A DNA stretch of 64,000 bases from Myxococcales bacterium (GCA_016794505.1 JAEUJZ010000049.1:312136-376135), one strand, 5' to 3'; counted from the first letter of the stretch, positions 36,213 to 46,926 are shown. Notes: a model not told the origin generated them from the letters alone. Program-made: numbers and translations.

Positions 36213-36772
36213 TCTTTCTTCTTGGCCTCTTCTTCAGAGAACTCAACTTTGCCGGAGTACTTCGGGCCTTCGCCGCGAATGATGAGCTCACTTTGAGCGA
36301 TGATTCGTCCGCGGAACTCGATGGCCAGGAGGTACTTCTTGTTCATCTCCAGGTCTTCCTTGTCGAGCTCGACACGGTTGAAGATGACGCGGTCCCCTTT
36401 GCGTCCCAGGAATGCTTCCCAGGCGCCTTTTTTGGCCTTGCCTGCCGACTTGTCGGTGATGTCGTAGATGACGAAGTTGACCTGCACATCGGGAACTGGC
36501 TGCGCGAAGAAACCCGCGTAGTAAATTTCAACTTTGCCGGTCTTCTTATCGTAAGTGACCGAGCTTTTGTGCAAACTTTTTAGCCTCGCGGCGAACTGCG
36601 CCGCAGACGTCCACTTGGTGGGCAAAGATTCGGTGCTGACAATCAGCTTGCCCTTGAGGATGTCCTCGGGCATCTGTGCAGCGTGCGCAAGGCTTGGCAG
36701 ACTCAACAAGGCACCCAACGCGCCCCAGGCACCTACGATCAGGCCCCGACGCGAGATCGACGAGCTCTTCAT
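36209..36772 (-). CDS. Small secreted protein of unknown function
   Basis: This 187-residue protein has a signal starting MKSSSISRRG, with twin Arg next to a hydrophobic stretch (LIVGAWGALGALLSLPSLAHA); it could use Tat or Sec. The mature part is beta-rich with K-V-E-I-Y-Y-A-G-F-F-A-Q-P-V-P-D-V-Q-V-N-F and a Lys/Glu-rich end. I do not recognise a family. The ATG at 36772 is the signal start; the open frame extends further upstream. The stop overlaps the HEAT-repeat start as GTGA, so the two are coupled. Confidence 0.8.
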   Translation of the reverse strand: MKSSSISRRGLIVGAWGALGALLSLPSLAHAAQMPEDILKGKLIVSTESLPTKWTSAAQFAARLKSLHKSSVTYDKKTGKVEIYYAGFFAQPVPDVQVNFVIYDITDKSAGKAKKGAWEAFLGRKGDRVIFNRVELDKEDLEMNKKYLLAIEFRGRIIAQSELIIRGEGPKYSGKVEFSEEEAKKKE

Positions 36773-36872
36773 GACCCATGCTCCTTTGCAACGTGCTGTC
36801 TCTCGAAACGCCATGAGTGCAGCGTACTTTAGCCGGACCGCGCAGTTCAACGACCGCAGCGACTGGCCGGTG

Positions 36873-37568
36873 ATGTCGGGGCGCGCGTCGCCGCACAGCG
36901 ACGAGAACACGGCCTTGTTCGACGGCGTCCGCAAGCGGCGATTGACAGCCCACGTGGGCTCTGCCTGCCTGCTCGTTCTTTCGCTGGGGCTCTTCGCCTG
37001 TGAAGAGTCCTTCGAGGGCCCGCCTGAGATCGTCCCGGCGCGCCTGACCGTGTCGCTTGACTCGCTGGTTGTGCTCAACGACGGAGACAGCATCGACCTG
37101 CAACCGCCGATTCAGGGCGGCTGGGTGTTGTTCGTGGGGGCGGCGGTGCGCAACGTCAGCCAGCGCGGCGGCAGCCTGCTCGGCGAGCTAAGGCGGGCCA
37201 AAGCACCGGATGGCAGCCCGCTGGTCGTGCCGGGTGGCGTGCTGTATTCCGACGAGCGCACAGCGCCGCTTGCTCCCTTGCCGAGCGGCTTTGTCCCTCC
37301 TCGGAGCGAGGGTGCGGCGCCGTGGCACCTGACGATGCCGAACCCCAACGACACGTCCAACATCGCCACCTGCCCCAATCCGCTGGATCTCGACATCGTC
37401 GACGGAGTGTTCTATCTGCAGGTCACGTATCGCGACAAGCTGGGGCGCACGGCGAGCAGCTATCGCAAAGTGGTGCCGCGCTGCACGTCGGCCGACCCCC
37501 AGGCTGCCGCGACGTGTCGCTGCGAGTGCTCAGCCAACTACCAGCCAGAAAAGTGCGCGATTCGCTAG
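36873..37568 (+). CDS. Putative lipoprotein of unknown function
   Basis: This protein of about 231 residues is counted from ATG 36873; ATG 36813 and TTG 36915 are alternatives and the Shine-Dalgarno does not decide. The signal V-G-S-A-C-L-L-V-L-S-L-G-L-F-A-C-E-E-S has a lipobox. The mature part is beta-rich (RLTVSLDSLVVLNDGDSIDL). It ends in a Cys cluster (C-R-C-E-C-S-A-N-Y-Q-P-E-K-C). It is divergent from the small secreted gene, so the 100-base space holds both promoters. No family was recognised. Confidence 0.72.
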   Translation: MSGRASPHSDENTALFDGVRKRRLTAHVGSACLLVLSLGLFACEESFEGPPEIVPARLTVSLDSLVVLNDGDSIDLQPPIQGGWVLFVGAAVRNVSQRGGSLLGELRRAKAPDGSPLVVPGGVLYSDERTAPLAPLPSGFVPPRSEGAAPWHLTMPNPNDTSNIATCPNPLDLDIVDGVFYLQVTYRDKLGRTASSYRKVVPRCTSADPQAAATCRCECSANYQPEKCAIR

Positions 37569-37601
37569 CTGCATGCGGGGCCGGACGAGCGCGGTCGACG
37601 G

Positions 37602-38483
37602 CTACGGGAACAGCGTTCCCGCCTGGGCGATCAGCTCGGTGCAGGTCGTGATGCCGGTGATCTTCGCCAGCCGGAACGTGCTCTTGGCATCCACCGGATT
37701 GAGCGGCACTTTCTGCTTGAGAAGCGTGTTTGATGCATCGACGGTGTTTTGTTCCGAGCGATCGATCGTGCTGCCGTTTGCCTTGCCTGCCGTCGGCAGT
37801 GCGCTGCTGGTGTACGAAAAGCGCTGCCGCTGCACGGTATAGACATCGCCCGAGACGATGCCGGTGATCTTGATGGTCACGCCCGACTTGCCGTCGTTGT
37901 CCTGATCGAAGACCGCGGGGTCGCTGGGCAAGGTGGGCAGCGGTGTCGTGTTGGGGTCCGCCAGCTTGCAGCCGACAAGGACCGTTGCCTGATCGCGCTG
38001 CCAGCTAACCGTGCCGCCCGTATCACAGACCTTGATCGCTGCCGTGCTGGTCGGCGTCGTTTGCGGCACCGCATCGGGGATGGTGACCGAGCTTACGCCG
38101 GGCACGCCGGTCGAGGTGATCTTGCAGTCCTTCTGCGTCATCACCAGCTGGTTCTGACCGTCGAGCTTGAAGTCGGCAAAGGACAGCGTTGTGGTGGTCG
38201 ATTCCTTGGTGCCAAAGCCCGGCACGTCTTGTGACTGCGTGACCTTGCTTTGAATCGCCCAGCTTCCCATGAACTGGTTGTCTTGGGCCTTGGTCAGCGT
38301 GCCGCCCGCGCAGAAGGGGGGCGCCGTGGCCATGTCGCTGCTGGACGTCGTCATGTCGGTCGGAGGCGCGGGATCGGCCATGTCTTTGCCATCGCCAGTC
38401 ATCGCCGACCCGTTGCTGCAGGCACCCAACGCAGGCGCCAACATCAAGGCCAGCGCCGGTCCGCGGATTCGGTTCTTGGGCAT
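37602..38483 (-). CDS. Putative lipoprotein of unknown function
   Basis: This 293-residue protein has a signal and lipobox (MLAPALGACSNGS, Cys near 22). A short Asp/Met/Thr/Ser-rich linker follows, then a beta-rich body with Q-F-M-G-S-W-A-I-Q-S-K-V, V-C-D-T-G-G-T-V and D-Q-D-N-D-G-K-S-G-V, a possible calcium-binding loop. About five further Cys may pair up. It is probably on the cell surface. The plus-strand gene ends 33 bases away at 37568, so the two converge. Confidence 0.75.
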   Translation of the reverse strand: MPKNRIRGPALALMLAPALGACSNGSAMTGDGKDMADPAPPTDMTTSSSDMATAPPFCAGGTLTKAQDNQFMGSWAIQSKVTQSQDVPGFGTKESTTTTLSFADFKLDGQNQLVMTQKDCKITSTGVPGVSSVTIPDAVPQTTPTSTAAIKVCDTGGTVSWQRDQATVLVGCKLADPNTTPLPTLPSDPAVFDQDNDGKSGVTIKITGIVSGDVYTVQRQRFSYTSSALPTAGKANGSTIDRSEQNTVDASNTLLKQKVPLNPVDAKSTFRLAKITGITTCTELIAQAGTLFP

Positions 38484-38695
38484 CGTCTACTCCTAATGAA
38501 AGAAAAAGGGGCAGCATATTTTCCCCCGGAAACGCCGGGGGCCGGCGGCAAAACTGCAGCGGTGAGTCCGACTCGTCTGTGCTGCGGATGGGGTTTTCTG
38601 AGGCTGCGGCGTCGACACGACGTCGGTTCGTCACAGGTCGCATGGCGACCGAGCGCTGCGTGGATCGCGATATCCAGGCGTGGTAGCGTCGAAGG

Positions 38696-39037
38696 ATGCG
38701 GTCGCGTCTCGCCCTCCTTGCGCTCTTGGTCATCGCGCTCTGGACCGGGCCAGGGGTGCGCGCCGAGCTTGTTGTGCGCGGGCCGTCTCAGCTTACGCAG
38801 CGAGACGACCACCTGGCGCTTCACTGCGCGAGCAAGCGGCAGAGCGTGCAGAGCGATCGCCGCGGAGGCTCTGGGCGTCACGCGCACAGCAAGAGCGGAT
38901 CGGTGGCGCTGCTGCCTATCTGTTCGCCCCGACTGTTTCAGGCGGCGGCTGCGCTGTTCCCAACGGTGCATTGCGCCCCACGGGACGGTCTGTATCGGGG
39001 TTCACGTCGTGCGCGGGCTCCTCCCTCGGTCGCGTAG
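38696..39037 (+). CDS. Possible short exported protein (weak)
   Basis: A 113-residue open frame starts with a good signal peptide (LALLALLVIALWTGPGVRAE). The rest (LVVRGPSQLTQRDD, then basic and Ser/Arg-rich segments) has no clear fold, so the frame may be shifted or spurious beyond the signal. GAAGG sits directly before the ATG, which is close for a ribosome-binding site. Its existence is uncertain. Confidence 0.35.
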   Translation: MRSRLALLALLVIALWTGPGVRAELVVRGPSQLTQRDDHLALHCASKRQSVQSDRRGGSGRHAHSKSGSVALLPICSPRLFQAAAALFPTVHCAPRDGLYRGSRRARAPPSVA

Positions 39038-39105
39038 AGAAAACGTCTGAACCTGAACAACGACCGCGCGACACCAGGGTGCAGCCGCATCCAAGGGAGT
39101 GGCCT

Positions 39106-39252
39106 ATGTCGATCGACAACCGCACAGCGGCGACGGGGGATCCCGACAGCACCGCGGACTCGCCATCAGCACCACGCCGTGGCAGCACAGCCATTGCCCT
39201 GATCGGGCTTCTACTGCTGACCGTGCTGATCGCGGCCAACATGAACTGCTAG
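39106..39252 (+). CDS. Single-helix small membrane protein (48 residues)
   Basis: AAGGGAG lies 6 bases before ATG 39106, an excellent ribosome-binding site. The 48-residue product has an acidic and Thr/Asp-rich N-terminus, a P-R-R basic pair, and a C-terminal hydrophobic helix (AIALIGLLLLTVLIAA) ending in N-M-N-C. It looks like a real tail-anchored or single-span protein. Its function is unknown. The Kef-type antiporter gene follows about 200 bases later on the same strand. Confidence 0.6.
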   Translation: MSIDNRTAATGDPDSTADSPSAPRRGSTAIALIGLLLLTVLIAANMNC

Positions 39253-39453
39253 GTCGCCCGACGGGCACGCTCTGTGGATCGCTGGGCGACGCTCCACGGG
39301 GCGAGTCTAGCGTCGGTACCAAAGCGCAGGCCAGACCGACGATCGGCCTCGCCTTGACCGTGTGCCATGTGGATCGGCTCGCTGGCCCTTCCACGTCATG
39401 CCTTCGTCGCTTCACCACGCTCCGCGCGCCGCGTCCGGTGTGCAGAGGGAGAG

Positions 39454-41535
<2,082 letters not shown>

Positions 41536-41577
41536 CCGCTGCCGGCGCTCAGGTGCATGTCTAGAAAGGAACTCGTC

Positions 41578-41751
41578 ATGATCCCCGCTGGAGCCGGAAT
41601 GCCGATGCGCAAGCGACGCTGCTCAGTCTGTGGGCATATCCAGACCGTGGCGCTGACGCTGCTCTATCAGTCCGTTGTGTGCCGTCGCTGTGGCGCGCTG
41701 ATTCCATCGCCCGAAAAGCCGACCGCGCGCAAGCCCAGAAAAGCGCGCTAA
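41578..41751 (+). CDS. Small zinc-ribbon protein
   Basis: This 57-residue protein has C-S-V-C and C-R-R-C (about 20 residues apart), which form a typical zinc ribbon, and a basic C-terminal tail (ARKPRKAR). AAGGA lies 7 bases before the ATG at 41578; an earlier ATG at 41557 is possible. It follows the Kef-type gene and may share its transcript. A role in nucleic-acid or protein binding is only a guess. Confidence 0.65.
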   Translation: MIPAGAGMPMRKRRCSVCGHIQTVALTLLYQSVVCRRCGALIPSPEKPTARKPRKAR

Positions 41752-41782
41752 AGCGCTCCCACAGCGCCCGATTCGGCCCCTC

Positions 41783-43381
41783 TCAGCCTGCGGCGTGGAA
41801 GCAGAGATCGGGGCCGCCGGCCAACAGGCAGCCGACGTGCAGGCGATCTCCTTCGAGGCGCAGGTGAAAGCGGCCCGGCGGAGGTTCGTCGAGGGCGCGT
41901 GGGCAGTCAAAGGCCGCCATGGCTCGACCGAGTGGGCGCACGGCATAGCGCAGCGAGTGGCCGTGTGGCCCCGCAAAGATCAGCGAACCTCCGTCGGCGC
42001 CAAAGGCAACGTGGCTGCCCAGGCGCGGGTTTTCAAACCGCCTGCCAGCTAGCTGCGGACGGACGTCTTCGACGGGAAGCGCCGCGAAGTCACCGCGCCA
42101 ACCTTGGCTGCGTGACTCGATCCTCAGGCCTTGAGCGTATGCGGTTGCGTGCAAGAAACCGTCGCCCGAGGCCAAGCTCTGTCGTCCGGTCCAGACGAGA
42201 GGCTGCGTGTCCATCCCCAGATTCAGCGTCGGAGCGTCGACGCTTCCCGCAACCTCCGCCACCAGATCCAGCGCCTGGCACCACAGCGCCCCCTGCGGCA
42301 GCTCGCAGCCATGCGCCGTCGCGGGCTGCGGGCGATCCCAGGCTGGCTGCAGGCCCAGCACGGCGGCGAACGACAAGGCCAGCGGCATGGGATTCTGCGT
42401 ACGATTCATTAGAAGAACTACGCTAGATCCGTCCTCGGGAAAGCGCAGGTGCATCATGCGGAAGCCGCGCAGTGCGCCGCTGTGCCAGTGCATGCGCCGT
42501 CCCGCGGTGCGAACGCTGTTCAGGCCAAAGGCATAGCTCGCCGTCGAGCCGTCGGGGCGGGGCAGGGCATCCCCGAGACGCTCGGCCTGCGGCAGGCGAA
42601 CGGGGCCGTCCCCCAGCAGGGCGGCTTCCCAGCGCAACAGGTCGTGCAGAGTCGTCACCATGCCGGCATCGCCGGACCAGACGATGCGCGTGATCTCCTC
42701 TTCCCACGCGTCGGGCCCGGCGCCCTTGGGGGCGTAAAAGCCGCGCATGCCGTCGAGCGGCTGCGCGGTGTCTTCACCCAGATAGCTCGCCCGCATCCCC
42801 AGCGGGTCCCAGATGCGAGCCTGCAGCAGCAGCGAAAGCGGCGCGCCGGTCACCGCTTCAAGCACCCACTGCAGCATGCGAAAGTTGCCGTTGTTGTATC
42901 GGGTCCCGGCGCCGGGCGGGAACATCTGCGCGCTCAGTCGGGTGATCAAGTCGCGGCCCGCAGCCTCGGAAAATGGGGTCTCGGGCTGGGCGCCGGTTAG
43001 CATCGCCGCGCACCAATAATCGGGCAGTCCTGAGCGGTTCTGGGCCAAGTGCCACAGACGCAGCCGGGCGTCCAGGCCGCGCAGCGCTGGCACATGGTTT
43101 CCCGGCGGATCGTCCAACGACAGGCGACCCTCGGCCGCAAGCTGAAGCAGCAGCAGCGCCACAAACTGCTTGGTGATCGAACAGGCGCGGAACGGCGAGT
43201 GCGGCGTAAACGCGATCGCCGGATCGAGCGACGCGAGCCCAGCGCCGCCGGCATAGCAGCGGCCCGCGTGCAGCACACCCAGCGCGGCACCGGGCGCTCC
43301 GTCGGGAAAGTGGCTGAGCAAGGCGGCGCGTAGCTCGCTTGGCAGAGGCTCGGGCGTGTCGACACAGAACGCGGACGGCAT
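41783..43381 (-). CDS. Beta-lactamase-fold serine hydrolase (D-aminopeptidase-like)
   Basis: This 532-residue protein of the class C beta-lactamase/D-aminopeptidase (S12) family has A-C-S-I-T-K (Ser-x-x-Lys, near 68-71), Y-N-N-G-N-F (Tyr-x-Asn) and H-W-H-S-G (His-x-Gly). A C-terminal beta-rich part of about 190 residues resembles the antiparallel barrel domains of D-aminopeptidase. It should cleave N-terminal D-residues or D-Ala peptides. No signal peptide is visible, which favours a cytoplasmic D-aminopeptidase. ATG 43381 is preferred. The DUF362 gene is 21 bases upstream, on the same strand. Confidence 0.87.
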   Translation of the reverse strand: MPSAFCVDTPEPLPSELRAALLSHFPDGAPGAALGVLHAGRCYAGGAGLASLDPAIAFTPHSPFRACSITKQFVALLLLQLAAEGRLSLDDPPGNHVPALRGLDARLRLWHLAQNRSGLPDYWCAAMLTGAQPETPFSEAAGRDLITRLSAQMFPPGAGTRYNNGNFRMLQWVLEAVTGAPLSLLLQARIWDPLGMRASYLGEDTAQPLDGMRGFYAPKGAGPDAWEEEITRIVWSGDAGMVTTLHDLLRWEAALLGDGPVRLPQAERLGDALPRPDGSTASYAFGLNSVRTAGRRMHWHSGALRGFRMMHLRFPEDGSSVVLLMNRTQNPMPLALSFAAVLGLQPAWDRPQPATAHGCELPQGALWCQALDLVAEVAGSVDAPTLNLGMDTQPLVWTGRQSLASGDGFLHATAYAQGLRIESRSQGWRGDFAALPVEDVRPQLAGRRFENPRLGSHVAFGADGGSLIFAGPHGHSLRYAVRPLGRAMAAFDCPRALDEPPPGRFHLRLEGDRLHVGCLLAGGPDLCFHAAG

Positions 43382-43402
43382 CACGGAACCAGCGCTGTGC
43401 GC

Positions 43403-44845
43403 TCAGGGCATACGCAGCGACGGCCACGTGCTGGGTGGAACAAACGGCGAGTCCGGGAGCGGGCCATCCTGTCGCGTGTCCAGCCCAGCCAGGTCCGAGG
43501 TCGGCAAGAGCGGCCTGCGCAGTGCCTCGCGCACCGTCGGAACGCGCTGTGGATCAAAGCCCATGATCTGGGTTGCCACGTGATCGACCAGCACTGGATC
43601 GCGTCCAGCCACCAGCAAGCCGGCCCGCTTCGGTGTCGAGGCCAGCGGTCCTTCGCCTTCGCCTTCGCCTTCGCTTGCGAAGATGCCGTCGACCAACGCC
43701 AGATGCTGACGCACCGGACGGTCGTGCAGGCGGCCTTCGTGATCGGCGTAGTGCAGGGCGTGACACAGGTCCAGCGTCGTGCGCCAGAGGGTGTCGTTTC
43801 CTTCCCACGAGCCTTCGACGACAAAGCCATCCATGGTGATGCCGGCCGACTGCGCCACCAGCGGCGCTCGCGCCACCAGCGAGTGATCGGCAAACGGCGG
43901 TGGCAGTGACACCCGCTGAAGCTGGTTGCGCAGGCGCGACAGAGCCGGTGGTCGCAGCGGGTATTCATCCCCGCCTTCCTCGACGGTGCCGCGCGTGTAG
44001 TGGGGCAGCCAGTACTTCTGATTGGTCAGGCCGATGGCCGACTTCAGCGCAAGGGTCACGCCCGACTTCTTGTGCGTCTTCATCTTGGCGACGGTGATGA
44101 TGGCATCGGCCGAGAGCACTGTGCGCGGCAGCGAATACTCGTGCCGTCCGTCGCTGTGATGAGAAACCGGAGTGCGCGGGTGAGCGCGATGAAAGGCCAG
44201 GCGGGCTGCGCGCTCGTGGACTTCGGCGAAGCGCGAGCGCGCAGCGAGATCGACGACGTGATAGCCCAGCGGATCGCCGTCGAGCCGCTCGTGCTGCAAG
44301 AGGCCTAGATTCCACGAGCGCCCAGCTCGCTGCAGGTTGTCGAGCAGCATGCGCGGGACGATGCGAAAGTGCCGCAGATCGATCAGCGGAATCTCGAAGC
44401 CACGCCGTCGGTAATCCGCCAGAAGATCGCGCACGCCAAGCGCCCGCACGACCTCGTCCAGGTTGCAGCCTTCCGCCGGGCTATCGACGACGCTGACCCG
44501 CCCCCGCGGCCCCGCGGCCCGCAGCGCATAGTCGATGATCGGCCGCAGCACCGAGGCGTGCGTCGACGAACACGAAAGGTGTTCGCCCGTCAGGCGCGTG
44601 TGGAAGTTCTGGTTGGTGACGAAGTTGGGCTTGATGACGACGCGATCGCCGGGCTGGATCACGTCGGACAGCGGATTCCACGCCGCTGTTCCCGCCCTTC
44701 CTCCGTCGAGCCCAAGCCGCGAAAAGGCAGCTTCGACCATCTCATAGACCGCACTGGGCGGCCCATACGGCGCCGGGGCATAGTCCACCCCAGGCCGCGA
44801 GATCACAGCGACGGGCACCGACGATGAAGTAAGCAGCGAAGGCAC
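43403..44845 (-). CDS. DUF362 domain protein
   Basis: This protein of about 480 residues starts at GTG 44845, 13 bases after the upstream stop. It has K-P-N-F-V-T-N-Q, H-A-S-V-L-R-P-I-I-D and the T-V-A-K-M-K-T-H-K segment of DUF362, a family of uncharacterised proteins that sometimes bind iron-sulphur clusters. No Cys-rich ferredoxin domain is visible here. A G-E-G-E-G-E-G-E-G tract near the C-terminus is encoded by four copies of a hexanucleotide at 43651-43674. It is co-oriented with the hydrolase and the lipoprotein genes. Confidence 0.85.
   Translation of the reverse strand: MPSLLTSSSVPVAVISRPGVDYAPAPYGPPSAVYEMVEAAFSRLGLDGGRAGTAAWNPLSDVIQPGDRVVIKPNFVTNQNFHTRLTGEHLSCSSTHASVLRPIIDYALRAAGPRGRVSVVDSPAEGCNLDEVVRALGVRDLLADYRRRGFEIPLIDLRHFRIVPRMLLDNLQRAGRSWNLGLLQHERLDGDPLGYHVVDLAARSRFAEVHERAARLAFHRAHPRTPVSHHSDGRHEYSLPRTVLSADAIITVAKMKTHKKSGVTLALKSAIGLTNQKYWLPHYTRGTVEEGGDEYPLRPPALSRLRNQLQRVSLPPPFADHSLVARAPLVAQSAGITMDGFVVEGSWEGNDTLWRTTLDLCHALHYADHEGRLHDRPVRQHLALVDGIFASEGEGEGEGPLASTPKRAGLLVAGRDPVLVDHVATQIMGFDPQRVPTVREALRRPLLPTSDLAGLDTRQDGPLPDSPFVPPSTWPSLRMP
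43651..43674. repeat. Four-copy CTTCGC hexanucleotide repeat
   Basis: Four exact CTTCGC units, read on the plus strand, lie inside the DUF362 gene and encode alternating Gly-Glu. Length changes by slippage would add or remove two residues without a frameshift. Confidence 0.85.
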
Positions 44846-44858
44846 GCGCGTATCGAGG

Positions 44859-45341
44859 CTAGTTGAAAAGCAGGTCGAAGCGGACGGTGCCCGTGGTTTC
44901 CCCGCCCGGCTTGACGTCGAACTTGTTGGTAAACGGCAGTGTGACGGGGTTGCCACTCACCGGGCGCCGCTTGTCCGGCGTCGACTTGTCATCGACGTCG
45001 AAAAAACCAAGGAAGGTGTACTTCCCTGCCTTAAGCGGCGTACTGGTCCACTGGCCTTCGCTGACATCGTTCATGCTGACGTCCATGGCCATGCGGATGT
45101 TGGCCACTTCCATCGCCCCGTCGATGGGCCCGACGACCGATACGTCTTCACTTGCGAACAGATCGCCGTATGCGGTGCCGCGGACCGACTTGGCCATCCG
45201 AGCTTCGTCGCGGATGCTTTCTGCAAGACCGAAGCGAAGCTTGAGCGTCCCCGGCGGCTCCATCATCTCTTCTGAGGGGGCTTCTTTGCTGCAGGCCAGC
45301 AAGAGGAATGCGAGGCCAAGCCCTAGGCTGCGGCGGGTCAT
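44859..45341 (-). CDS. Small lipoprotein of the copper-monooxygenase operon
   Basis: This 160-residue protein has a signal and lipobox (LAFLLLACSKE, Cys17). The mature part is beta-rich, with T-L-K-L-R-F-G-L, Y-T-F-L-G-F-F-D-V-D-D and T-V-R-F-D-L-L-F-N at the end; the layout is like MbnP or carbohydrate-binding beta sandwiches. TAGGAG precedes the ATG at good spacing. It is 9 bases downstream of the copper monooxygenase-like gene and so the third gene of that operon. Its partner role (copper loading or substrate binding) is inferred only from location. Confidence 0.78.
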   Translation of the reverse strand: MTRRSLGLGLAFLLLACSKEAPSEEMMEPPGTLKLRFGLAESIRDEARMAKSVRGTAYGDLFASEDVSVVGPIDGAMEVANIRMAMDVSMNDVSEGQWTSTPLKAGKYTFLGFFDVDDKSTPDKRRPVSGNPVTLPFTNKFDVKPGGETTGTVRFDLLFN

Positions 45342-45350
45342 GCGTGTCTC

Positions 45351-46277
45351 CTACTTGTCGAGGATGCAGCTCCAGTTGTCGCGCGTGCCGAGCACCACAC
45401 CAAAGCTCGAACACATCTCGTGCGGGAACGTCAGCGGCTCCATCGTGTCGTTGTACCACTGGCACTCGGTTCGCAGCGACGTGCCCGCCGGCAGCAAGAG
45501 CGGCTTGTCGCGCATCAGCGTCGTTGGCGGCGCATCGCGGTATTCGGCACGCCATGTGTCGACCTTATAGAGCTCTTTCATGTTTCCGGTCGGATTATCG
45601 CCATAGGCAAAGCTGAACTTCGTGCCCCATTCATGCATATGCCCACCAATCATGATCAACTGCTGGTCGCTGGGCATCTTGCAATCGAAGGTATGCTTGA
45701 GCCGTTCAAAGGGCTTAACGCTGTACGTTAGGCTAGCCAAGGCAAAAGTCGCAGCCCACGTTTTGACCGAGGAGATATCAACTTTGCGAATGCGCAGAAC
45801 ATCGCGGATTCGAATCGGCTCGCGCGACGTATTGACGTAGTGGGACTGCATGACCATCGCCGTCCCTGATTCGAGGTAGAACGCCTGGCCGGCTGGCAGC
45901 TCGAACTCGGGGATCGTCAGGACATCGTACTTCGCCATGTCCTCCGCTTTCGCGCAGTCTTCAACAGTCCCCGGCGGCTTGGGCTCTTTGGCTTTCAGTA
46001 GAATAAAATGATGGCCAAATTTACTTTGCATAGTCTGCGCAACATCATATGCGATCGCGGCGCCTTCATGTTTGACATGCACACAGACCATTTTGTCTTC
46101 GCCGGGCTTAATGACCGTATCTAGGCCGACAAAATCAACATACTTTGGATCTGGCTGAGGCATAGGCAGGCGCAGATCGACGGCGGTCCGCAGCAGAGCG
46201 TCTTCGTCGGACTCTGCGGGACTGCAAGCGGCCAAGGCAGAGGCGAGCGCGAGTACGGCAGTGATGTGGCGAGACAT
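45351..46277 (-). CDS. PHM-like type II copper monooxygenase lipoprotein
   Basis: This 308-residue protein has a signal and lipobox (LASALAACSP, Cys18). Motifs line up with the copper ligands of peptidylglycine hydroxylating monooxygenase: H-H at 89-90 and H146 (Q-S-H-Y) for CuH; H213 and H215 (G-G-H-M-H) and M288 (P-H-E-M-C) for CuM. Such enzymes hydroxylate C-H bonds with O2 and an electron donor. Being lipid-anchored, it acts outside the cytoplasm. AGGAG precedes the ATG. It lies between the CX4CH haem-like lipoprotein and a beta-sandwich lipoprotein. The substrate is unknown. Confidence 0.88.
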   Translation of the reverse strand: MSRHITAVLALASALAACSPAESDEDALLRTAVDLRLPMPQPDPKYVDFVGLDTVIKPGEDKMVCVHVKHEGAAIAYDVAQTMQSKFGHHFILLKAKEPKPPGTVEDCAKAEDMAKYDVLTIPEFELPAGQAFYLESGTAMVMQSHYVNTSREPIRIRDVLRIRKVDISSVKTWAATFALASLTYSVKPFERLKHTFDCKMPSDQQLIMIGGHMHEWGTKFSFAYGDNPTGNMKELYKVDTWRAEYRDAPPTTLMRDKPLLLPAGTSLRTECQWYNDTMEPLTFPHEMCSSFGVVLGTRDNWSCILDK

Positions 46278-46301
46278 GTCAGTTCTCCTGGCGGAAGCGG
46301 G

Positions 46302-46718
46302 TTACTTGTTCTCGGCGCCGGCTTCGATCCAGGCGCGAATTTGGGCGATTTCTTCGTCGGGCAGAGCTTGGTCAGGGGGCATGCGCTTGCCGGCGCTGGG
46401 CTTTTCTTGCGCGATCTTTTCAAAGAAGAACGACTGGTCCGGCTGGAAGGGCACGACGCGCAGCTTGTCCGGCGCCAGCTTTGACTTGGCGTTGACCAGC
46501 TTTTCAAAGGTGCTGCCCGCCAAGCTCAGTCCCCCGGCCGGCGACGCGGATGCCGGGTGACAGGCGCTGAACGTGCAGCTTCGCGCAAAGACGTTCTGTT
46601 CCAGGCTGCTCAGCGGCGGCGCGGGGGGCGAGCAGCCGACAGCGAACACCGTGGATAGGAGCGCAGAGAACAGCGCTCCTGGACCGAGGAAGCGGACAGA
46701 GCGATAACGATGCAGCAA
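46302..46718 (-). CDS. Cytochrome-c-like lipoprotein with a CX4CH motif
   Basis: This 138-residue protein starts at TTG with a strong AAAGGGG ribosome-binding site. It has a signal with lipobox (V-F-A-V-G-C, Cys29). The mature part has a C-T-F-S-A-C-H motif (Cys48, Cys53, His54), the spaced haem-c motif CX4CH seen in cytochrome c3. R-M-P-P (Met113) could be the second haem ligand. The Asp/Glu-Ile-Ala-Gln-Ile-Arg-Ala-Trp helix near the end is typical of planctomycete-type cytochrome c domains. It is the first gene of the copper monooxygenase operon and may donate electrons. Confidence 0.82.
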   Translation of the reverse strand: MLHRYRSVRFLGPGALFSALLSTVFAVGCSPPAPPLSSLEQNVFARSCTFSACHPASASPAGGLSLAGSTFEKLVNAKSKLAPDKLRVVPFQPDQSFFFEKIAQEKPSAGKRMPPDQALPDEEIAQIRAWIEAGAENK

Positions 46719-46787
46719 GGCAGAACCCCTTTCCAGAAGCGGTGAGACGCGGCGGACCGTTGGGTTGAACCGTCAGCGAGGCAGCCC

Positions 46788-46816
46788 CTCATCGCGTAAA
46801 CAACAGGGCTTGTCAA
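46788..46816 (-). promoter_or_regulatory. Possible promoter for the copper-monooxygenase operon
   Basis: On the minus strand a perfect TTGACA (46816-46811) lies about 70-95 bases upstream of the haem-like lipoprotein start. Seventeen bases further is GATGAG, a weak match to TATAAT. The box is suggestive only because the -10 is poor. Confidence 0.35.
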
Positions 46817-46926
46817 GGCTGCCGTTTCTGGGCAGCGACGACGGAGCAGTGGCCCGATCTTTGTGACGTCAGCCACCGCGCGACGGGCGGCGGACTGCTC
46901 AGCGCCGGCTGATTCGGTTGCGCGGC

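Noticed and set aside
39256..39266. GCCCGACGGGC palindrome after the small membrane protein
   Set aside because: The loop is only three bases and no T run follows, so a terminator is not supported.
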